Source: Gammaproteobacteria bacterium
GTDB lineage: Bacteria; Pseudomonadota; Gammaproteobacteria; Pseudomonadales; Cellvibrionaceae
NCBI GenBank assembly: GCA_004172865.1
Contig: SEBV01000011.1
Span: 1-64,000 of the forward strand
DNA length: 64,000 bases
Direction: 5' to 3'
Shown: positions 44,868-56,355 of the stretch, one piece after another
Layout of the letters: each line of letters opens with the position of its first letter
Numbering within the stretch: the stretch's first letter is position 1
Position numbers and translations under genes: made by a program
Notes under the pieces: generated by a model
Told to the model about the DNA's origin: nothing
Databases searched by the model: none
The model's input: only the letters and a program-made list of their open reading frames with translations

Positions 44868-46109
44868 CTACTCAGTGATTCGAACGGTATCCAAATAACA
44901 CTGCGATACTGCTGACGAACTTCCCTGATGGGTAAACTGCCAACCGATTTTACTAACATGTTTCGCATCGAAACCGTTGTCGAAATCCTTCCCTATGTTG
45001 GCTGAAATGTTATACCACTCCCCTGACGTAAGTGACGCTGCGTTGTTCGATAATGTAGTGGCAGTCACACCGTTGATATCGGTCGCAATCATTTGATACG
45101 CGAAGCCCAGATATGTGCCTTTCCAGCAGTTTATTTGAAAGCTCGCATTTTTGGAGGTAATGTCTATTGCGCTTTCCAAACTCTTTTCAAATCGCAACGT
45201 GTCGTTGGATCCGCTCCACAGTAATGAAACAGCAGCTCCGAAAGAAGCAAAAACATTGGCCGTCGGGTTTCCTTGAACGTTAGTAAAGCTCCATTTTGAA
45301 ATGCTATCGCCATTGAAGTCTTCTTTGAAAACAACTAAAGGACCGGCCGTCACCGGAGCTCCTTTGTATAATTGAACGTTATCGATTTGGAAATGCAGAT
45401 TCGCTTGCGGTCCTTGAGGGACGAAAATCAAACTATAATTGACCTTTGAAATATCCAGCCCAGACGCAATCATTGAGCTCATCGGCAGCTCGATATGTAC
45501 CCATGTATCCAATTGTTGAACAGTTACCACCATCTCATGTGCTGCACATGGCCATAAACAATCTGTCCGCAATGCAAATACAACGCCTCCCTTCTCATTA
45601 TCGAAAGCAGAACCAAAGTTTAGTATTCGAATGTCGAATTGGATTGAGCCTGTTTGGAATTGGCTAAGGTCTTGTACTGACGCATTTTCGCCGGGATGAC
45701 CAAACGAGACCTGACCTTTGCGAGCACTATCACTAAAGGTCACGTCGAGCACCTTGTTGTGTTCACTGTTAGAGTCAAGCACAGACCATTGTACTTGCTG
45801 CGTGCTGTCGGTTTCGGTGTACTCAGAATAAGTAGGAGAATATTGGGCACCTACTACGTGGCCATAAGGAGCATTCATGCATTCAGAAAAAATGACGGCC
45901 CCATTGTTATCACATGGATTTAAGCTTGAACTGCTGCTTGAGACTGAACTGGAGACGCTTTCGACCACACTGGACGTCGCGCTAGATACCGAACTATTAG
46001 CTACTTGAGAACTGGCTGGAGATGGAGTCGTTCCGCCATTGCCGCCCCCGCCGCCACATGAACTTAATAAACCCAAAAATCCAGCGAAGAACATAATTCT
46101 GTAATACAT
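44868..46109 (-). CDS. Surface lipoprotein with two jelly-roll (CBM-like) domains
   Basis: Lipoprotein of 413 residues: signal with lipobox LSSC at about 15-18, then GGGGG, a Ser/Val linker like those of the Cellvibrio-type glycanases, and two beta-sandwich domains (about 65-250 and 262-413). The first contains QTGSIQFDIRILNFG and DTWVHIELPMSSM; the second SLTSGEWYNISANIG. Both resemble ExoP/CBM11-like galactose-binding folds found next to GH16 and GH5 domains. No catalytic domain is present. It probably binds polysaccharide at the cell surface. Terminator at its 3' end; monocistronic. Confidence 0.75.
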   Translation of the reverse strand: MYYRIMFFAGFLGLLSSCGGGGGNGGTTPSPASSQVANSSVSSATSSVVESVSSSVSSSSSSLNPCDNNGAVIFSECMNAPYGHVVGAQYSPTYSEYTETDSTQQVQWSVLDSNSEHNKVLDVTFSDSARKGQVSFGHPGENASVQDLSQFQTGSIQFDIRILNFGSAFDNEKGGVVFALRTDCLWPCAAHEMVVTVQQLDTWVHIELPMSSMIASGLDISKVNYSLIFVPQGPQANLHFQIDNVQLYKGAPVTAGPLVVFKEDFNGDSISKWSFTNVQGNPTANVFASFGAAVSLLWSGSNDTLRFEKSLESAIDITSKNASFQINCWKGTYLGFAYQMIATDINGVTATTLSNNAASLTSGEWYNISANIGKDFDNGFDAKHVSKIGWQFTHQGSSSAVSQCYLDTVRITE

Positions 46110-46325
46110 GTGTTGCTCCTATGACGTCCGTTTTACCGTGCCGTTAATATTGATTATATTTCTTCACTTCCGCTGTGCCGCTGTGTGAAGTGGCGTCATT
46201 TTAAACAGAATATAAAATTGATTCCATAGTTCGTTCTTAAGCTTGTATGCAAGAGTGGGAATATGCGCTGGTTTTTTGCATATAGGATTTAGGGAAATAA
46301 TAAACGGCCAAAGCGGACATAAGCC

Positions 46326-47231
46326 TCAGTTCGTTTTCAGCTTCAACGCATCCACGAACAAACGAAACAATGGCGATACGTTCCGGCTCGGGTAATACAT
46401 GTGATAACCGTCGTAGCTCATCGAACATTCATCAAGGACGCTGATCAGCGCTCCGCTGCTTAACTCGTTTTCTGCCATTGCTGAAGGTATCCAGGCTAAC
46501 CCCAATCCTTCCACTGCCCCTTTTACGAGTAAGTGCGCGTGATTAACAATCATGGAGGATTGAGGCCGATAGTTGATCACGTTTTGGTGATTGGTTTTGT
46601 CGTTGTTTTGAAATTCCCAACCCATGATATTTTCATGCCTTGGTAAACGCAGGGTTATACACCGGTGGTTATTTAAGTCTTTTAATGTTGTAGGTATTCC
46701 GTGAATAGCGAGGTAATCCGGTGAAGCAACTACAGCCATTTGTACATCGGGTGTGACGCGCACTGCGATCATATCTTTATCAACATCGCTGCCCAAGCGA
46801 ATGCCTATATCGAAACGATCCTTCACGATGTCAGTCAGCGCGTAGTCGGTAGTAATCTCCAACACAATATCCGGATAGTCCTTTGCAAACTTGGCAAGCT
46901 TGTCCCACAAAAGCACATTGACCACGTGTTCAGAGCTGTTGATTCTCAAGGTCCCGCGAGGGGAATCCCGGAACTCGTTTAACTTCCCCAGCTTCCGCTC
47001 AATGCCCGCAATCAGAGGCTCAATATCCTCCAGCAATCGTTCGCCTGCTTGGGTCGGTGAAACACTGCGGGTTGTGCGATTCAGTAGCTTTACCCCAATC
47101 CGATCTTCAAGCGTTTTGATCGTATAACTTAATGCTGATTGGGAAATGCCCAACTGGCCCGCTGCTTTGGTAAAACTACCGACCTGCGCGACCACAATAT
47201 ACGCGCGCAGATCATTCAGATTTTCCGGCAT
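46326..47231 (-). CDS. LysR-family regulator of the aldo-keto reductase cluster
   Basis: Regulator of 301 residues starting at 47231 (MPENLNDLRAYIVVAQV). HTH: GSFTKAAGQLGISQSALSY with recognition helix TIKTLEDRIG; effector domain from about residue 90. It is divergent from the first aldo-keto reductase with 203 bp between start codons, the classical arrangement for control of a neighbouring operon. Confidence 0.93.
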   Translation of the reverse strand: MPENLNDLRAYIVVAQVGSFTKAAGQLGISQSALSYTIKTLEDRIGVKLLNRTTRSVSPTQAGERLLEDIEPLIAGIERKLGKLNEFRDSPRGTLRINSSEHVVNVLLWDKLAKFAKDYPDIVLEITTDYALTDIVKDRFDIGIRLGSDVDKDMIAVRVTPDVQMAVVASPDYLAIHGIPTTLKDLNNHRCITLRLPRHENIMGWEFQNNDKTNHQNVINYRPQSSMIVNHAHLLVKGAVEGLGLAWIPSAMAENELSSGALISVLDECSMSYDGYHMYYPSRNVSPLFRLFVDALKLKTN

Positions 47232-47383
47232 TCTACTTTCCTCAGACTCAACTAACGCTACATTGATTATGCGATTTAGGTGACAAATGTTGCCGTACAA
47301 CTCATTAAAACACCACAAATAACTGTGATTAATCAAAATTTCATATAAATCTATGCAAAATCTAGCACCTAATCAACGTGTGA

Positions 47384-48286
<903 letters not shown>

Positions 48287-48340
48287 TTTAATTCATCTTC
48301 AAGCTGTTTCGATCAATTAAATCCAAATCAGGTACTGTCT

Positions 48341-49396
48341 ATGCAAATGAATTTTTTAAAGCCTTTGTTAATGGCAGCTGCCATTTGCGTAAATTCTTTG
48401 GCAGCTGCTGACGATAAAGCCGCAACAAATCCATTTGGCTTGGTTTACAAAGGCGCGATAACGCAAAACCAACATGGAAAAATAACTATCCATCCCGTCA
48501 GTTACAAACTCAACGGATTGGATATTGCGGCCAATGTTTATACACCTGCAAATTTTGATTCAGCGAAAAAATATCCTACGGTAGTTGTTGCTCATCCAAA
48601 TGGTGGCGTCAAAGAACAGGTTGCCGGTTTGTATGCACAACGCTTAGCGGAGCTAGGTTACATCACCATCACTGCTGATGCCGCCTATCAAGGTGCAAGT
48701 GGTGGCTTACCGCGCAATGTGGATAAGCCCACACATCGTATTGAAGATATTCATGGTATGGCTGATTTTATTACGCAATATTCTGGCGTTGATACCAGTC
48801 GTTTAGGGCTACTCGGAATCTGTGGCGGTGGCGGCTATTCGTTAAAAGCGGCGCAAACGGATAAGCGCTTTAAATCCATCGCAACACTCAGCATGTTTGA
48901 TTCAGGTTTGGTGAGACGCAATGGCTATCAAGATTCACAACTAGAAACCATTCATCAACGTTTAAAACTTGCATCCGATGCGCGCGCTCAAGAAGCGGCG
49001 GGCGGTGAAATTATGTACTCGGGCGATGCAAAGTTAACGGATGAACAAATTTCAAAATTGCCATTCGATTTATATCGTCAGGGTTTTGAATATTACGGAA
49101 AAACTCATGCACACCCAAACTCAACATTTAGATACACCACGAGCAGCCTACTCGATCTAATGCGTTTTGATGCCGCTAGCAACATGGATTTAATTGAACA
49201 GCCGTTATTAATGATTGCCGGTAGCAACGCTGACTCGCTGTACATGACGGAGAACGCATTCAAAGGCGCTACTGCTACAAAGGAAAAAGAATTATTCAAA
49301 ATTGAAGGGGCAACACATATCGAAACCTATTGGGTACCGAAGTATGTTGATCAAGCGGTGAAAAAACTTTTTCAGTTTTATGGAAAAAATCTTTAA
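48341..49396 (+). CDS. Exported dienelactone-hydrolase-like alpha/beta hydrolase
   Basis: Periplasmic protein of 351 residues. Signal peptide (cut near LAAAD), then an alpha/beta hydrolase whose nucleophile elbow reads GICGGGG, with cysteine in the nucleophile position as in dienelactone hydrolases. The acid is in AGSNADSLY and the histidine in EGATHIETYW. The oxyanion region is VVAHPNGGVKEQVA. Resembles YcjY-type hydrolases often next to aldo-keto reductases. Member of the LysR-linked cluster. Confidence 0.88.
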   Translation: MQMNFLKPLLMAAAICVNSLAAADDKAATNPFGLVYKGAITQNQHGKITIHPVSYKLNGLDIAANVYTPANFDSAKKYPTVVVAHPNGGVKEQVAGLYAQRLAELGYITITADAAYQGASGGLPRNVDKPTHRIEDIHGMADFITQYSGVDTSRLGLLGICGGGGYSLKAAQTDKRFKSIATLSMFDSGLVRRNGYQDSQLETIHQRLKLASDARAQEAAGGEIMYSGDAKLTDEQISKLPFDLYRQGFEYYGKTHAHPNSTFRYTTSSLLDLMRFDAASNMDLIEQPLLMIAGSNADSLYMTENAFKGATATKEKELFKIEGATHIETYWVPKYVDQAVKKLFQFYGKNL

Positions 49397-49438
49397 GCCA
49401 ATCTCGTTCTTCAGTACAACTAACGCAAGGAAATAAAT

Positions 49439-50584
49439 GTGAAAAAACAAATTTGTGCAGCCTTAGCCTTAGCGTTATTTTCGGATGCAGTAGTCGCCGA
49501 AGAAAAGCCGACCCAAAAAATCACAACAGTTGATCAACATATTGTGCAACAAGCTCCTGCGAATAATTTTTCGGGAGCTGCCCACTTTTCACCATTACCA
49601 GTAATGCCCGCATCGGGAAATATCGCCCCTGCAAGAGTAACTTTTTCTCCTAATACAATTACAAACTGGCATGTCCATCCAAACGGTCAATATTTAATTG
49701 TCACTGAAGGTGAAGGTCGCACCCAGGAATGGGGAAAGCCGATTCAAATTATTCAAAAAGGCGATGTGGTGTGGTGTCCGCCTGGAGTGAAGCATTGGCA
49801 TGGAGCGAGTGCTACCAGTGGAATGACTCACATTGCGCTGTCAGCCGTTGCTACCGATGAACAAAAAGTTACCTGGTTGGAAAAAGTCGAGCTACCGCAA
49901 GACGCTAAAATTAAACCAGAAGAGAAAACGCAAAAAAATTCCGTAACAGCAATTTCCCTCACACAAAAGCAATTGAGTTTAATCCCCATCGCGGCCTTTA
50001 CCGCTACAGGTGACATTGACCGCCTTAAACCTGCGCTCATTAAAGGATTGGAAAGTGATCTATCGGTGAATGAAATTAAAGAAGCCTTTGCGCATCTTTA
50101 TGCCTATGCAGGATTTCCACGTAGCCTAAATGGCATGTTGGCTTTCAAAAGCTTGCTTGAGCAGCGGCAGCAACAAGGCATTCAGGATACACAGGGGACG
50201 ACACCAACTCGTTTGGCAAGTGATACAAATTTTTATGAGTTGGGAAATAAAACAATAGCCCACCTCAATAAAATTCCGTTAGAGCAAAGCTCCTTACCCT
50301 TATTTGATAATTTTTCGCCAACAATTGATTACGCGTTAAAAGCCCATTTATTTGGCTACCTATTTAGTCGGGATAACCTGGGCTATCTGGAGCGCGAGCT
50401 AATTGTGGTAAGCACGCTCTCAGCCTTGGGTAATGTCGATGCGCAACTCAATTCACATTTACGCATTACAAAAAATCTAGGCGTAAACCCAAGCCAAATG
50501 CAAAAAATCATTTCTACGCTAGAGCATCACGTTAGTCAGGATGTTGCCCGTACTGTGCAACGCGTTTTAGAAAAATCGCAATAA
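49439..50584 (+). CDS. Exported cupin fused to carboxymuconolactone-decarboxylase-like domain
   Basis: Protein of 381 residues with GTG start (AAGGA 8 bases upstream; the overlapping ATG is followed at once by TGA). Signal peptide cut near VVAEE. The cupin (about 45-140) has metal-ligand motifs NWHVHPNGQYLIVTEGEG and GVKHWHG. The second half (about 185-381) holds two CMD/AhpD-like repeats (IKEAFAHLYAYAGFPRSLNGM, and LEREL...VDAQLNSHLRI), without the CxxC redox pair of AhpD. A secreted fusion of this kind suggests a periplasmic oxidative or decarboxylating step. Lies between the hydrolase and the Tat aldo-keto reductase. Confidence 0.88.
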   Translation: MKKQICAALALALFSDAVVAEEKPTQKITTVDQHIVQQAPANNFSGAAHFSPLPVMPASGNIAPARVTFSPNTITNWHVHPNGQYLIVTEGEGRTQEWGKPIQIIQKGDVVWCPPGVKHWHGASATSGMTHIALSAVATDEQKVTWLEKVELPQDAKIKPEEKTQKNSVTAISLTQKQLSLIPIAAFTATGDIDRLKPALIKGLESDLSVNEIKEAFAHLYAYAGFPRSLNGMLAFKSLLEQRQQQGIQDTQGTTPTRLASDTNFYELGNKTIAHLNKIPLEQSSLPLFDNFSPTIDYALKAHLFGYLFSRDNLGYLERELIVVSTLSALGNVDAQLNSHLRITKNLGVNPSQMQKIISTLEHHVSQDVARTVQRVLEKSQ

Positions 50585-50603
50585 AACCAATGAGGCAAGC
50601 ATC

Positions 50604-51785
<1,182 letters not shown>

Positions 51786-51864
51786 TACCAATATGCAAAC
51801 AAAAATTACCTTAAGCGATTCGTTGTAATGCATAAAATATTCGCACAAATCGAAGGATATAATC

Positions 51865-52950
51865 ATGACAAGATTTATATATTCAATGGTTAGAAAAAGC
51901 GTTTTGTTATTGAGTGTCACAGCCTTGCTTTCTTCCTGTGCTGTCGATGGCACCAAGTCAACACTAACAATCGCCGAACAGGGTAATTTCTCTGCGGGTG
52001 GGAGTATTGTAAAAAATACTGGCGTTTTTGACGGTAGAAAAATTACCAGTCCTGAAGGACAAACTCTTCACGGCGATCACGCGTCTGTTATTTATCAAAT
52101 TCCCGATAAAGCTCGTCCTTATCCATTAGTGTTTTTACACGGTGCAGGGCAATCAGCAAGCACCTGGGGAACAACGCCTGATGGACGCGAAGGATTTCAA
52201 AATTATTTTCTTCGCAAAGATTTCTCCGTGTATTTGGTTGATCAACCCCGCAGAGGTCGTGCAGGCCAATCGACCGTTCCTGCACAATTAACGGCAACGC
52301 CACAAGATCAAATGTGGTTCAACATGTTTCGTATAGGGCAATACCCTAATTATTTTGAGAATGTGCAATTTTCAAAAAATGCTGAATCGCTCAATCAATA
52401 TTTTCGCCAAATGACACCGAACACCGGACCCTATGATGAACAACTCATTAGCGATTCGATGGTTGAAGCGTTAAAGCACTCTGGCCCATCAATATTAATT
52501 ACGCACTCGCAAGGTGGCGGGCCCGGTTGGTGGACTGCAATTAAAACCGAACAAGTGAAAGCGATAGTGGCTTACGAACCTGGAAGCGGTTTTGTGTTTC
52601 CAGACAATGAACTTCCTGAAGACATGCCGAGCCTGACTGGCACTTTGAAAGCAACACCAGTAAAAGCTGAAGAATTTAACAAGTTAACCAAAATTCCTAT
52701 TGTTATTTATTACGGCGATAACATTCCCACTGAAGCCAGTAGTAATCCCGGTCAAGATAATTGGCGAGTGCGTTTAAAAATGGCGCGACTTTGGGCAGAT
52801 AAAATAAATCAGCATGGTGGCAAAGCAAGTGTGGTTCACCTACCTGAAATTGGCATTTATGGGAATACACACTTTCCATTTTCTGATTTGAACAACATAC
52901 AAATTGCAGAACTTATGAAAAAGTTTTTAGAAGAAAATAAGCTGAACTAA
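51865..52950 (+). CDS. Lipoprotein alpha/beta hydrolase (esterase-like)
   Basis: Membrane-anchored hydrolase of 361 residues. Lipoprotein signal with lipobox LSSC at about residue 28. Fold signatures: VFLHGAGQSASTWG with oxyanion hole, DQPRRGRAGQ, nucleophile elbow THSQGGGPGW (serine), acid in YYGDNIP, histidine in GNTHFPFSD. AAGGA precedes the ATG. Probably acts on a small ester or lactone at the outer membrane; 79 bp after the Tat reductase. Confidence 0.88.
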   Translation: MTRFIYSMVRKSVLLLSVTALLSSCAVDGTKSTLTIAEQGNFSAGGSIVKNTGVFDGRKITSPEGQTLHGDHASVIYQIPDKARPYPLVFLHGAGQSASTWGTTPDGREGFQNYFLRKDFSVYLVDQPRRGRAGQSTVPAQLTATPQDQMWFNMFRIGQYPNYFENVQFSKNAESLNQYFRQMTPNTGPYDEQLISDSMVEALKHSGPSILITHSQGGGPGWWTAIKTEQVKAIVAYEPGSGFVFPDNELPEDMPSLTGTLKATPVKAEEFNKLTKIPIVIYYGDNIPTEASSNPGQDNWRVRLKMARLWADKINQHGGKASVVHLPEIGIYGNTHFPFSDLNNIQIAELMKKFLEENKLN

Positions 52951-53013
52951 GACGCGCACAACCGACTAAATTTTTAGTGATGTATGACAATCAATAAACG
53001 GAGAATTCCAGTC

Positions 53014-53469
53014 ATGAGAAATGCGAACTTCATTATCGGCCTTACATTAGTATTATCTGCTCAGGTCTTTGGACAAGACGGAGTACTCTTTCCTAAAGGT
53101 GAAAAAGCACCGAATGCGCATCACACCGGGACGGTATGGTTGAGTGAGTTAAGTGAAGCTGACACCAATTTTAATTACAACGTTACGTACGCAACATTTG
53201 AGCCTGGTGCCAAATTAAATTGGCATACCCATCCCGGTGGTCAAATCTTGATGATTACGGAAGGTGCGGGTTACTACCAAGAACGTGGCAAACCAGTGAA
53301 AATTTTGCATAAAGGCGACGTGGTTAAATGCCTTCCCAATGTTGAGCATTGGCATGCATCTACCCCCAAAAGCAGCTTTTCCTATATTGCTACAACAACG
53401 AATCATCCCAAAGGAAGGACACTTTGGTTAGACGCAGTAACGGAAAAGGAATACTTAAACCTTGAATAG
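53014..53469 (+). CDS. Exported single-domain cupin
   Basis: Secreted cupin of 151 residues. The start at 53014 has GGAG upstream and a signal peptide (cut near VFGQD); an in-frame ATG at 52984 lacks both. Metal site: NWHTHPGGQILMITEGAGYY and NVEHWHAS. It is a paralogue of the cupin half of the 49439 fusion protein, here without the CMD domain. 34-64 bp from its neighbours. Confidence 0.9.
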   Translation: MRNANFIIGLTLVLSAQVFGQDGVLFPKGEKAPNAHHTGTVWLSELSEADTNFNYNVTYATFEPGAKLNWHTHPGGQILMITEGAGYYQERGKPVKILHKGDVVKCLPNVEHWHASTPKSSFSYIATTTNHPKGRTLWLDAVTEKEYLNLE

Positions 53470-53541
53470 GCGCGTTTAAGAAAAGAATGTTTCTCGATCT
53501 CTTACCAACAGTAAAAAGATTTTAAAACCAGGAAAACACAT

Positions 53542-54033
53542 ATGAAATATTCATCGCTCTTCAGCTCACTTAGGATGTTGACCTTCGTTTTCTGCCTTCT
53601 ATTGATCACAGCCCAGTCAGTGATGGCATCAACTACAGATACGAGCAAAGAAGCGCCCGTTACGAGTAAAGAACAGGAAATTATTGATCTCTCAAAAACC
53701 AAATGGCAATGGATGTCAGAGCGTAATGTGGATGCTCTTTCAGAACTTTTTCATGATAAAGCTGTGTTTGTTCACATGGGAGGAACAATGTCTCGGCAAC
53801 AAGAGCTTGATGTTATTAAAAGCGGAGGAATTCACTACAAGAAAGCTGACATCCATGAAGTCTCAGTAAATATCATTGGCACAACAGCAATCTGTCTTAA
53901 CAAGATTACGCTACTAGCAGTTGTTGGTGGAAATGAAGTTACCAATCCTTTCGTCGTCACTGAAGTGTATGTAAAAGAAAAAAATAAATGGAAGGTCGCA
54001 TCGCTATCATTTACAAAACTACTTACTCCATAG
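53542..54033 (+). CDS. Exported DUF4440/NTF2-like protein
   Basis: Protein of 163 residues: signal peptide (LTFVFCLLLITAQSVMAS) and an NTF2-like domain (TKWQWMSERNVDALSELFHDKAV without break at the first strand, VTEVYVKEKNKWKVASLSFTKL at the end). Last gene of the LysR-linked cluster; function unknown, probably ligand binding or a small-molecule isomerase/dehydratase. Confidence 0.85.
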   Translation: MKYSSLFSSLRMLTFVFCLLLITAQSVMASTTDTSKEAPVTSKEQEIIDLSKTKWQWMSERNVDALSELFHDKAVFVHMGGTMSRQQELDVIKSGGIHYKKADIHEVSVNIIGTTAICLNKITLLAVVGGNEVTNPFVVTEVYVKEKNKWKVASLSFTKLLTP

Positions 54034-54122
54034 GAATGACTTACGAAATTAAAGCCTAACTTGGTCTCGGCAATAGACTTGATTTAGCGGATTGGAAAAT
54101 TAGCGGAGTTATTTGATAAAAA

Positions 54123-54881
54123 TTAATGTGGCTTCTCAGCCGCCTCTTGTTTGAAGATAAATATTAAAAAAACTATCAGCATCAACAACACAGCTGAAGC
54201 TGAATAACGGCTCAATTCTAGCCCGCCTTTAGCAATAGGTTTATCTAAAAGATCACCGATTACAGCACCTAAAGGTCTTGTGAGTATGAATGCCGCCCAG
54301 AACAATAAAGTGTGCGATATTCTTGATTGGTAGTAGGCGATAGCAATACAAACAAGTGCAACACTAAAAATAATTGCGCTATATAAATAACCAACGCCAT
54401 CGGTGTCGGCAATCCAATCTCCCAGGGCAGTTCCTAGTGTTTGTGAAAACATTATTGTTATCCAATAAAAGGCTTCTGCTTTAGGTGTGGATATTGTTGC
54501 GATTGCTACTGATCCTAATGAGTAATACCAGGAAAATAATGAGGCAAGAAGTAGTGCTAGTAGCAAGACCGACCCGCCCGCGTAACCAATTCCTAGCGAC
54601 CGATCTGTAAAATCGGCGAGCGTGGTGCCTACTGTGGTGGTGGCAATAATTGTTGTCCAATATAAAACTGGATTAAATTGTTTTGCTTTTATCTGAACGG
54701 ATACAGCAAGCGCAAATATTAAAAAAAATATAACTGTGCTCACCAAATAGCCTAGCTCTACGGACATAGAAAGAGCATCGCCACCGGTTTCTCCTAGAGT
54801 TGTCGCAAGAATTTTAATCATCCAGAAAACAGCTGTAACTGCAGGAACTTTCAATGGACTTTCTTTTTCTTGCATACTCAT
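54123..54881 (-). CDS. COG4705-like membrane protein with fourfold repeat
   Basis: Inner-membrane protein of 252 residues with about eight helices arranged as four repeats, each opening with a T-(T/L)-G-x-x-x-x-D motif: TTLGETGGDALS, TTVGTTLADFTD, QTLGTALGDWIAD and RPLGAVIGDLLD. It resembles COG4705 uncharacterised membrane-anchored proteins, linked in some genomes to metal or pH stress. Four conserved acidic residues in helices hint at cation transport. Monocistronic; promoter region shared with nothing obvious. Confidence 0.75.
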   Translation of the reverse strand: MSMQEKESPLKVPAVTAVFWMIKILATTLGETGGDALSMSVELGYLVSTVIFFLIFALAVSVQIKAKQFNPVLYWTTIIATTTVGTTLADFTDRSLGIGYAGGSVLLLALLLASLFSWYYSLGSVAIATISTPKAEAFYWITIMFSQTLGTALGDWIADTDGVGYLYSAIIFSVALVCIAIAYYQSRISHTLLFWAAFILTRPLGAVIGDLLDKPIAKGGLELSRYSASAVLLMLIVFLIFIFKQEAAEKPH

Positions 54882-55047
54882 TGCAAAACTCTAATTTTTA
54901 TCACGCATTGAAAACCGGTAGCTTCAGAACTATGAATGCATACTAGGATAGAAAACTTAGGTTAGGCTTAGAGTTAAATAATATGATTTGAAAACGTCAC
55001 TACATTAAAAATATAAAAAGTAATCCAGTGAATTTTTAGATGGAGAC

Positions 55048-55989
55048 TTATTGAAGATTGGTGTCGCAGATGGTTTTGCAGGTAATAGAATTCTTTTTTT
55101 GTTGTCTCACAATTTCATGGCTTTTTGGAAACCGAAAACGATTATATTCCCACTGATATTGAGCGGGTGCCAAGCGCACGCATTGTTCGACACTTGCATT
55201 TAATCCGGTTATGGATTTGATAATGTCTTCGTTATTAATTAAATCATCTGCAGGTAAAATAATAATGTTAAAACCACCTGTAACTCGTTTTGCAAAAATA
55301 CTAATAGCGGGGCTTCGAGTTCTACTAATGAGTGAATGAACGAGACTTATTGTGAGAGTTTCATGATTGAAGAATGGCGCGAACTCGGCTCCGGCATCTT
55401 TTTTAGGAAGCTGGTCTGGGAGAATTCCAACTATGTTGTTTTGTTGTAACGCCTTTAACAACATGCACATCCCCTTACGGCTAGTAGGCGCCATATTGAT
55501 GTTGCATTTGCTTCGGCCATCCAAAATAAGTTTGTCCAGCGCGGGAATTGGAACCGGTTGATACATGGCTGTGAGGGGCGCAATGCTAGCGAGAAATGGA
55601 GCGACGACTTCCCAATTACCAAGATGCGGTGCTAATGCAATTAAGCCGCGTCCTTTCGCAAGCTCAGTGCGTAAAATAGCCTCGCCTTCCACGGAAACAA
55701 TCCTGGACTGCAACCATTCCCAGGAATTACGCCAGATAATCGCGACTTCAGCCGCTGTTTTAGCGGTTTCGATTAAGCTCTCGCGAGTTAACATTTGCAC
55801 TTCGTGAGTTGATAAATGTGGAAAGCAGGCTCGAATATTTTTTCTTGTTATGCGGTAGCTTCGCCCTTTTAGGATAAACGCGCAGCATCCAACCAATACA
55901 CCAAGCATGCGCGCGGTAGATAAAGGCAAACGTGAGAGGCATTTGAATACAGTAGGAATAACCCAGTTTTTCATGGGTATAGTTTTCAT
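55048..55989 (-). CDS. LpxL/HtrB-like lipid A acyltransferase
   Basis: Inner-membrane acyltransferase of 313 residues in the lysophospholipid acyltransferase family that adds secondary acyl chains to lipid A or related lipids. One N-terminal hydrophobic segment, then the catalytic HxxxxE motif H122-L-G-N-W-E127 in LAPHLGNWEVV, and the GMCMLLKALQQNNIVGILPDQ (two segments) and NHETLTIS motifs. The start codon has only a weak ribosome binding site; an ATG 15 bp in is also possible. Context gives no substrate. Confidence 0.88.
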   Translation of the reverse strand: MKTIPMKNWVIPTVFKCLSRLPLSTARMLGVLVGCCAFILKGRSYRITRKNIRACFPHLSTHEVQMLTRESLIETAKTAAEVAIIWRNSWEWLQSRIVSVEGEAILRTELAKGRGLIALAPHLGNWEVVAPFLASIAPLTAMYQPVPIPALDKLILDGRSKCNINMAPTSRKGMCMLLKALQQNNIVGILPDQLPKKDAGAEFAPFFNHETLTISLVHSLISRTRSPAISIFAKRVTGGFNIIILPADDLINNEDIIKSITGLNASVEQCVRLAPAQYQWEYNRFRFPKSHEIVRQQKKNSITCKTICDTNLQ

Positions 55990-56355
55990 AAAATTTCAGG
56001 GCACCACGAGTAGTAAAGCGTTGATCGGGACTTTGGCTATACCATACCCAAGAACACTTAGATGAGGCTTAGCGACTATGGAGTTATAGATCGCGGAAGA
56101 AAAATTGATGGCCTGAGGTTTAATCATTACCAGTGGATCAGAACGAAGATCAACTAAAGATTTTTAAGACTTTCGATGCCAAGCAGTCCTAATCAATAAA
56201 CCGCAGTATGCGAAACCTTGTCGAAATAACTTACACCAATGAAAATATATTTTACTCAAAACAAATCAACACCTTGATTTAGCACTCATTAAAAAATTTG
56301 GCTCACAATCTGCTTTGCCTCAGCTTCTTTAAGGAAATAAAAACGAGGTGACATT
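55990..56355. other. Region between acyltransferase and PEP-CTERM genes
   Basis: Carries a sigma-54-type promoter candidate at 56299-56314 for the following gene. No other gene or repeat was identified. Confidence 0.5.
56299..56314 (+). promoter_or_regulatory. Sigma-54 type promoter candidate of a PEP-CTERM gene
   Basis: TGGCTCACAATCTGCT keeps GG and GC 10 bases apart and matches the consensus at most positions. It lies about 40 bp before the start codon. PEP-CTERM genes in other proteobacteria are known to be RpoN-dependent through PrsK/PrsR, which supports the reading. Confidence 0.5.

Noticed and set aside
46237-46428. 63-codon ORF overlapping the end of the LysR gene
   Set aside because: It is an alternative frame of the LysR gene's 3' end with no independent features.
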